The position numbers were made by a program, and so were the translations under genes. The notes under the pieces are model-generated. The model saw only the letters and a program-made list of their open reading frames with translations, had not been told where the DNA came from and searched no databases. A DNA stretch of 64,000 nt from a virus, in the IMG/VR virus record IMGVR_UViG_3300020198_000002, positions 1 through 64,000 of that record; one strand, 5' to 3'. Positions 59,313-64,000 of this stretch are shown piece after piece (the first letter of the stretch is position 1; each line of letters starts with the position of its first letter).

Positions 59313-61591
59313 TGCCATTAAATCCTTTTTTCCTACAAGGTTCACAGAGCGAACAGAGATTAGTACAAGATCTCGTCAACGAACATTTAAAAATGTTTGG
59401 ACAGGATATTCTGTATTTGCCAAGAAAAATTATAAATGAAAAGACTATTATAAAAGAAATTGCTGATTCGAAATTTGATGATAGTTATAGAATAGAAGCA
59501 TACCTAGAAAACTATGATGGTTACGGAGACTCTCCAGATTTTCTCACAAAGTTTGGTGTAAGAGTTGCAGAAGAAATTACCCTCATACTTTCTAAAGAAA
59601 GATATGATGATTTCATTACTCCATTTTTAAGACTCTATCCAGAAGGAACTTTCAAATTAACAAATAGACCAGCAGAAGGAGATTTGATTTACTTCCCACT
59701 CGATAATGCCTTATTTGAAGTTAAGTTTGTTCAATATGCAGTTCCTTTTTATCAGTTGAACGATTTGTATATGTATCAACTCAAGTGTGAGTTGTTTGAG
59801 TTTGAAAACGAAGTCATTGATATTCCAGATTCTGAAACTGGGACGAATGGCGAATCAATTATTGAACCAATTGGTGGTGCTGGCACGGCAATGATTGTGA
59901 ACTTTGTTGGTTCTGGTGCAAGTTCAGCAACCGCTAACATTTCCTATGCATCTACAATTCAAGGAGTAAAATCTGTACAATACATTGATTTAATTAATGA
60001 TGGTGCAAATTATATTTCTGCTCCAATAATTACTATAAGTAGGCCAGAAATTGGTAGATCTGCTGTTGCAATAGCTGGAATTGATACTGGAAGCGTATCT
60101 TCAATTACACTCATGGACTCGGGGTATAATTATACCAATATTCCATCAATTACTTTTACTCCTCCCAATAGACCAATATCTGCTCAATTAAAATTTGGAA
60201 ATAATACATTACATCATAGTAATTTTTCAATGGTAGAAAATTCTACTTTTAATTTTCCTTCGAATATTGATGCTAGGAATGGAAGAGTAGTTATTAGTTT
60301 TTGGATTTATCCAACTATTTTAGACCCAGACCCATCATACGGTGGATCTATACTTTGGTCTAATACTTTAAAAGTATATCATCTCCCAGACGGCAAAATT
60401 AGATTCTCATCAGCACAAGCAACTGCGGGAACAAATAATACATTAAATTTAAATCAATGGAATTTTGTAAGAATAGTACAATATCAAAACCAAGCGAGTA
60501 TTTCTTTAAATGGAACTGTACATGGACCATTTTCAAATTACAATCCGATTCCATTCCCAGGACATAAACCTTTATACATTGGATCCGATGCACAAGGAAG
60601 TAGTGTTTCAGTTTATCCAACCAGAGGGTTTGTGGGATACTTTGATCATTTAACTATCAATGTAACTTCCGATAATAATTTTAGGTCTGTTGTTGCTTCA
60701 CAAATACCAACGTCAACAACTGAACAAGAGGTTGACTCATACACAGGAACTTCTGCTCAATATGTAAGGCCATTTAATAATTTACATCCAGTGGCTACAG
60801 CTACTTTAGGTTTAGATAACAAAGTATCAGGTATTACTTTAAATAGTCCAGGATATGGGTATCTAAATCCACCAAATATAATTCTAACTCCTCCAGTTTC
60901 TGGTAGACAAGCAACAGCAGTTGCAATAATGACCAGTAGAACTGGTGTTCCAAAGTTAGCAATTGATCGAATACTTTTGGTCGATCCAGGAGTTGGATAT
61001 GATAATCCTCCTACAGTAACCATAACTAGTGGAAACGGATCTGGAGCCATTGCAACAGCAGTTATTAACCGAGGTGTAATGGGCCCTGTTGCAATAACAA
61101 CTGGTGGAGTTGGATATTCTACGATTCCGAATGTTTATGTTGATCGTACTTTCATACCATCTGGAGTAGGCATTTCATCAAATATTAGGAATGTATCAGC
61201 CGAAGCAATTATTAATTCAGCTGGTACGGTAACTCAAGTTAGATATGTAAATGCGGGAACTGGATATAGTTCTATTCCAAATATTACTTTTGATCCCGTA
61301 CAAGATCCATCTTTTGGTAATTTTACTTTTAACGAAAAGGTAAAAGGATTGCAAAGCAACACAGAAGCATATGTTAAATCGTGGGACTTTAAAAACAGAA
61401 CTCTGTCACTATCTTCTCCAAATGGAAAATTTATTATTGGAGAAACTATCGTTGGGATCGGTGCAAGTTACACGATATCAGAAATAGATTTCCAAGATTC
61501 GAGTTTTGGTTATGGGGAAAATGATACTATTGAAGAGGAAGCAGATGATATTTTAGATTTCTCCGAGAGAAACCCATTCGGTGAGTTCTAA
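59312..61591 (+). CDS. 14: Enlarged neck protein gp14 with inserted LamG-like domain, 759 aa
   Basis: Residues 1-175 are gp14: PFFLQGSQSEQRLVQDLVNEHLKMFGQDILYLPR, LTKFGVRVAEEITLILSKERY and EGDLIYFPLDNALFEVKFVQ. Cyanophage-type gp14 ends with an acidic tail, seen here at the C-terminus (EEEADDILDFSERNPFGEF). In between are GxGY repeats (about residues 205-290 and 490-670) and a concanavalin/LamG-like domain at about 290-458 (VVISFWIYPTILDP, NQWNFVRIVQYQNQASISLNGT, KPLYIGSDAQGS, GYFDHLTINV). T4 gp14 has 256 aa. The insert probably forms a carbohydrate- or surface-binding decoration at the neck. Confidence 0.87.
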   Translation: MPLNPFFLQGSQSEQRLVQDLVNEHLKMFGQDILYLPRKIINEKTIIKEIADSKFDDSYRIEAYLENYDGYGDSPDFLTKFGVRVAEEITLILSKERYDDFITPFLRLYPEGTFKLTNRPAEGDLIYFPLDNALFEVKFVQYAVPFYQLNDLYMYQLKCELFEFENEVIDIPDSETGTNGESIIEPIGGAGTAMIVNFVGSGASSATANISYASTIQGVKSVQYIDLINDGANYISAPIITISRPEIGRSAVAIAGIDTGSVSSITLMDSGYNYTNIPSITFTPPNRPISAQLKFGNNTLHHSNFSMVENSTFNFPSNIDARNGRVVISFWIYPTILDPDPSYGGSILWSNTLKVYHLPDGKIRFSSAQATAGTNNTLNLNQWNFVRIVQYQNQASISLNGTVHGPFSNYNPIPFPGHKPLYIGSDAQGSSVSVYPTRGFVGYFDHLTINVTSDNNFRSVVASQIPTSTTEQEVDSYTGTSAQYVRPFNNLHPVATATLGLDNKVSGITLNSPGYGYLNPPNIILTPPVSGRQATAVAIMTSRTGVPKLAIDRILLVDPGVGYDNPPTVTITSGNGSGAIATAVINRGVMGPVAITTGGVGYSTIPNVYVDRTFIPSGVGISSNIRNVSAEAIINSAGTVTQVRYVNAGTGYSSIPNITFDPVQDPSFGNFTFNEKVKGLQSNTEAYVKSWDFKNRTLSLSSPNGKFIIGETIVGIGASYTISEIDFQDSSFGYGENDTIEEEADDILDFSERNPFGEF

Positions 61592-61595
61592 ATAA
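61588..61595 (+). promoter_or_regulatory. Late-promoter-like CTAAATAA before gp15
   Basis: CTAAATAA overlaps the gp14 stop and lies 19 bp before ATG 61614; it resembles the T4 late octamer in its last six positions. Confidence 0.35.
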
Positions 61596-61613
61596 CTAAT
61601 AAACAGTCTCATT

Positions 61614-62675
61614 ATGTTATCAAATCAATATTACCACGAAATAATAAGAAAAACCATCATCGCTTTTGGTACATTATTCAATAATATTGAAATTGCATCG
61701 AAGAATGAACAGGGAGATATAATCAAACAACTGAGAGTTCCTATTGCATATGGACCTACTCAGAAATTTTTGGCTAGACTTGAAGCAAGAAATAATATAA
61801 AAGGACCTGGGCCCGCAAAAGTAGCAATTACATTACCAAGAATGTCATTCGAAATGACAGGCATTCAATATGATCCCTCAAGAAAGATAAGTACCCTACA
61901 AAGTTTTAATTCAATAACAAAAACTGGCAAACTAGTGAAAAATTTTATGCCAGTTCCATATAATATTTCAATGCAGTTGAATATCCTTACGAAGTTAAAT
62001 GATGATGCATTACAAATATTAGAACAAATACTTCCATACTTTCAGCCAAACTTTACACTAACTGTAGATTTGGTTAATACCTTAGGTGAAAAAAGAGATA
62101 TTCCAGTTACTATAGAAAACATAAGTTTTGATGATAACTACGAGGATGATTTCACAAGTAGAAGAAATTTGACTTATACTATAAACTTCCTATGTAAGAC
62201 ATATCTATTTGGTCCTACAGTAAATAATTCAACTGGACTTATCAAAAAAGTTCAAATTGATTATCACGGAAATACACAAAATCTAAAAAATTCATCTAGA
62301 CAATTAAGATATACAGCTGTTCCTACTGCAGCTAAAGATTATGATTCTGATAATCAAGCTGTTCTTGCAGAACTTTTAAATGAGTCTGTTACCGAGTTTA
62401 ATGTAAGTATAACAGGAACTCTTCTTTACAATATGTTTATTCAAATTGATGATGAAGTAATGAAAATTAAAAATATAGAAGGTAATACTTTAACGGTACT
62501 TAGAGGTCAAAATGGCACAAGAATGGTTCCACATGATGTTGGAACAATAATTCATAGTCTAACGGAAGCCGATAATAATTTAATTGAGATCGATGATGAT
62601 TTTGGATTCTCGGAAACTATAGAAGAATTTGGTGATGGAAGATTATATAGTACAACAAAAAGGACTGATGTATGA
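61614..62675 (+). CDS. 15: Proximal tail sheath stabiliser gp15
   Basis: 353 aa (T4: 272). QYYHEIIRKTIIAFGTLFNNIEI, LRVPIAYGPTQKFLARLEAR, TLPRMSFEMTGIQYDPSRK and FMPVPYNISMQLNILTK are the conserved core of gp15. In T4 a gp15 ring caps the tail tube and sheath and binds the neck. Residues about 260-320 carry an extra module (IQIDDEVMKIKNIEG, then VLRGQNGT, PHDVGTIIHS) that recurs in gp7 and the DUF4815 protein. The stop overlaps the gp16 start by 4 nt (ATGA). Confidence 0.92.
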   Translation: MLSNQYYHEIIRKTIIAFGTLFNNIEIASKNEQGDIIKQLRVPIAYGPTQKFLARLEARNNIKGPGPAKVAITLPRMSFEMTGIQYDPSRKISTLQSFNSITKTGKLVKNFMPVPYNISMQLNILTKLNDDALQILEQILPYFQPNFTLTVDLVNTLGEKRDIPVTIENISFDDNYEDDFTSRRNLTYTINFLCKTYLFGPTVNNSTGLIKKVQIDYHGNTQNLKNSSRQLRYTAVPTAAKDYDSDNQAVLAELLNESVTEFNVSITGTLLYNMFIQIDDEVMKIKNIEGNTLTVLRGQNGTRMVPHDVGTIIHSLTEADNNLIEIDDDFGFSETIEEFGDGRLYSTTKRTDV

Positions 62676-63094
62676 ATACTGATTTTGATGAGATAAACAA
62701 ATCTTTAGATATTGAATCTACTTCAGTGTCTAAAGATATTGTGAGATCTAAAAAATCACCCATTACAAAACAAGACAAATCAGAACCAGAAGCTGATTAT
62801 GAATATACAAGGGCTCAACTTTACTCGTTAATCGAAAAGGGACAGGAAGCAATCGATGGAATTTTGGAAGTTTCTCAAGCAAGTGATTCTCCACGAGCAT
62901 ATGAAGTTGCAGGTCAACTAATTAAAAGTGTTGCAGACACTGCAGATAAACTAATTGATCTACAACAAAAAATGAAAGATTTAAGTAAAGATGATTCTAA
63001 AGGACCAGCAAATATAACAAATAATGCTCTATTCATTGGATCTACTCACGATTTGCAAAAATTTTTAAAGGCTCAAAACAGTGAAAAGAAATAA
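62672..63094 (+). CDS. 16: Terminase small subunit gp16
   Basis: 140 aa (T4: 164). The N-terminus is acidic and Ser-rich. The core is helical (YEYTRAQLYSLIEKGQEAIDGILEVSQASDSP, then YEVAGQLIKSVADTADKLIDLQQKMKDL), the coiled-coil pair that forms the gp16 ring. In T4, gp16 recognises DNA and stimulates the gp17 ATPase. Assigned by sequence pattern and by its place between gp15 and gp17. Confidence 0.87.
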   Translation: MNTDFDEINKSLDIESTSVSKDIVRSKKSPITKQDKSEPEADYEYTRAQLYSLIEKGQEAIDGILEVSQASDSPRAYEVAGQLIKSVADTADKLIDLQQKMKDLSKDDSKGPANITNNALFIGSTHDLQKFLKAQNSEKK

Positions 63095-63248
63095 TGTGAA
63101 TCCCAAAAAAGAATGGGAAAAGACTTTGGGATCAATGTTAAATAATAAAAATACTTTTGTTCCCCAAAAGTTAACAGCAAAACAACTCCAAAAAGATAGT
63201 CCATTGCGTATGATAATGTATTATCTCAATAGTAAATTGAAAAAATAA
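63081..63248 (+). CDS. Small basic protein between gp16 and gp17, 55 aa
   Basis: A GTG at 63081 (after AAAGG) or at 63096 opens a frame to TAA 63248, ending 2 nt before the gp17 ATG. The sequence (NPKKEWEKTLGSMLNNKNTF, then QKLTAKQLQKDSPLRMIMYYLN) is basic and helical. Without it, the stretch between gp16 and gp17 would be noncoding in an otherwise packed operon. It may assist the terminase, but no family is recognised and both starts are non-ATG. Confidence 0.5.
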   Translation: MKRNNVNPKKEWEKTLGSMLNNKNTFVPQKLTAKQLQKDSPLRMIMYYLNSKLKK

Positions 63249-63250
63249 TT

Positions 63251-64000
63251 ATGGCTGATAAAAGTTTATATCTTGGTAATCCGAATCTAAAAAGAACTAA
63301 TGTTGCCATTCAATTTACCCAAGATCAGATTCAAGAATATTTGAAATGTAAAAGTGATCCAGTTTATTTTGCACAAAATTATGTAAAAATTATTAATCTC
63401 GATCATGGATTGGTTTCATTTGACATGTATCCATTCCAAGAGAAGTTAGTAAAAAATTTCCATCATAGTAGATTTAATATATGTAAGATGCCTAGACAGT
63501 CGGGAAAATCCACGACAGTCGTTTCTTACTTATTACATTATGCTCTCTTTAATGACAGTGTAAATATTGGTATTCTTGCAAACAAGGCTCAAACTGCAAG
63601 AGAACTCTTACAGAGATTACAAACTGCATATGAGGCATTACCCGACTGGATGCAACAGGGGGTTGCTGTGTGGAATAGGGGTTCCGTAGAGTTAGAAAAC
63701 AAATCCAAAATCATTGCTGCTTCCACATCAGCATCTGCTGTCCGAGGAATGTCATTCAATATCATTTTTCTAGATGAATTTGCGTTCATTCCAAATCACA
63801 TTGCTGATGATTTCTTTAGTTCAGTATACCCCACAATTTCATCTGGTACATCTACAAAAGTAATTATTGTTTCTACCCCCAAGGGTATGAATCATTTCTA
63901 TCGTTTATGGCATGATGCAGAACTTGGTAGAAATGAATATGTGACTACAGAAGTTCATTGGTCTGAGGTTCCTGGTAGAGATGAGGCGTGGAAGGAACAA
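63251..64000 (+). CDS. 17: Terminase large subunit gp17, N-terminal part (cut by window edge)
   Basis: ATG 63251; the frame is open to the window end (250 codons; T4 gp17 has 610). The Walker A-like motif is KMPRQSGKSTT (residues 79-89), Walker B IIFLDEFAF (171-179) and the coupling motif IIVSTPKG near 205-215. This is the ATPase half; the nuclease domain lies beyond the edge. It powers DNA packaging into the prohead with gp16 and cuts the concatemer. Confidence 0.95.
   Translation, partial: MADKSLYLGNPNLKRTNVAIQFTQDQIQEYLKCKSDPVYFAQNYVKIINLDHGLVSFDMYPFQEKLVKNFHHSRFNICKMPRQSGKSTTVVSYLLHYALFNDSVNIGILANKAQTARELLQRLQTAYEALPDWMQQGVAVWNRGSVELENKSKIIAASTSASAVRGMSFNIIFLDEFAFIPNHIADDFFSSVYPTISSGTSTKVIIVSTPKGMNHFYRLWHDAELGRNEYVTTEVHWSEVPGRDEAWKEQ

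Noticed and set aside
1-64000. tRNA genes, CRISPR arrays, insertion sequences, integrase or attachment sites
   Set aside because: None was recognised on reading both strands. The short repeats found are not spaced as a CRISPR array and no transposase-like protein is present.
1-64000. Photosynthesis-type auxiliary genes (psbA, psbD, hli) common in cyanophages
   Set aside because: No encoded protein in this window has these sequences. The Ycf48-like propeller is part of a virion protein and is not counted as such.

Overview
This window reads as part of the genome of a T4-like marine cyanophage (a Synechococcus or Prochlorococcus myovirus of the Kyanoviridae type). The diagnosis rests on T4 core genes in cyanophage order and with cyanophage-type sequences: baseplate wedge gp25, gp6, gp7 and gp8, then neck/tail-completion gp13, gp14 and gp15, then terminase gp16 and gp17 (cut by the right edge). 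TATAAATA-like T4 late promoters precede many structural genes. Apart from one gene, everything I can support is on the + strand. The host genus cannot be decided from the window.

Layout. (1) About 1-3.7 kb: a compact array of small, visibly more GC-rich genes of unknown function. Many lack a Shine-Dalgarno sequence, and short intergenic promoter/hairpin modules recur. A repeat-rich stretch (2497-2884) and a strong sigma70-like promoter with a long GC-rich leader (3666-3836) close this part. (2) 3.8-6.6 kb: AT-rich small genes and a predicted GT-A glycosyltransferase. (3) 6.6-33.3 kb: the baseplate, with gp25, gp6, a giant gp7 (2977 aa), a putative gp9-like protein, a 1748-aa structural protein with a propeller-like region, gp8 and a 2501-aa DUF4815-type protein. 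(4) 33.3-48.5 kb: tail fibre and adhesin genes, including a 1526-aa repeat fibre, a 1272-aa fibre with tandem carbohydrate-binding-like modules, and three tandem cysteine/glycine-rich proteins. Intrinsic terminators punctuate this region. (5) 48.6-58.4 kb: an accessory biosynthetic cassette. (6) 58.5-64 kb: gp13-gp17.

The accessory cassette is the most unusual part. It contains a GT9 (heptosyltransferase-like) protein, a NodU/CmcH-type carbamoyltransferase, a flavin-dependent tryptophan-halogenase-family enzyme with all key motifs, and four Fe(II)/2-oxoglutarate oxygenase-like proteins. It continues with the two halves of an HldE-like enzyme as separate genes in reversed order, a small HAD phosphatase, a cupin, and an HldD-like ADP-heptose epimerase on the opposite strand. 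Most neighbours overlap by 1-29 nt, suggesting a translationally coupled operon. Read together, it could make an ADP-heptose-like nucleotide sugar, transfer it to an acceptor, and carbamoylate, hydroxylate or halogenate the product; the acceptor is unknown.

The virion proteins share several recurring short beta-rich modules that appear in gp7, gp8, gp14, gp15 and the fibre proteins. This suggests that surface modules have been shuffled over the whole particle. All names are from reading the sequence; no database search was possible.
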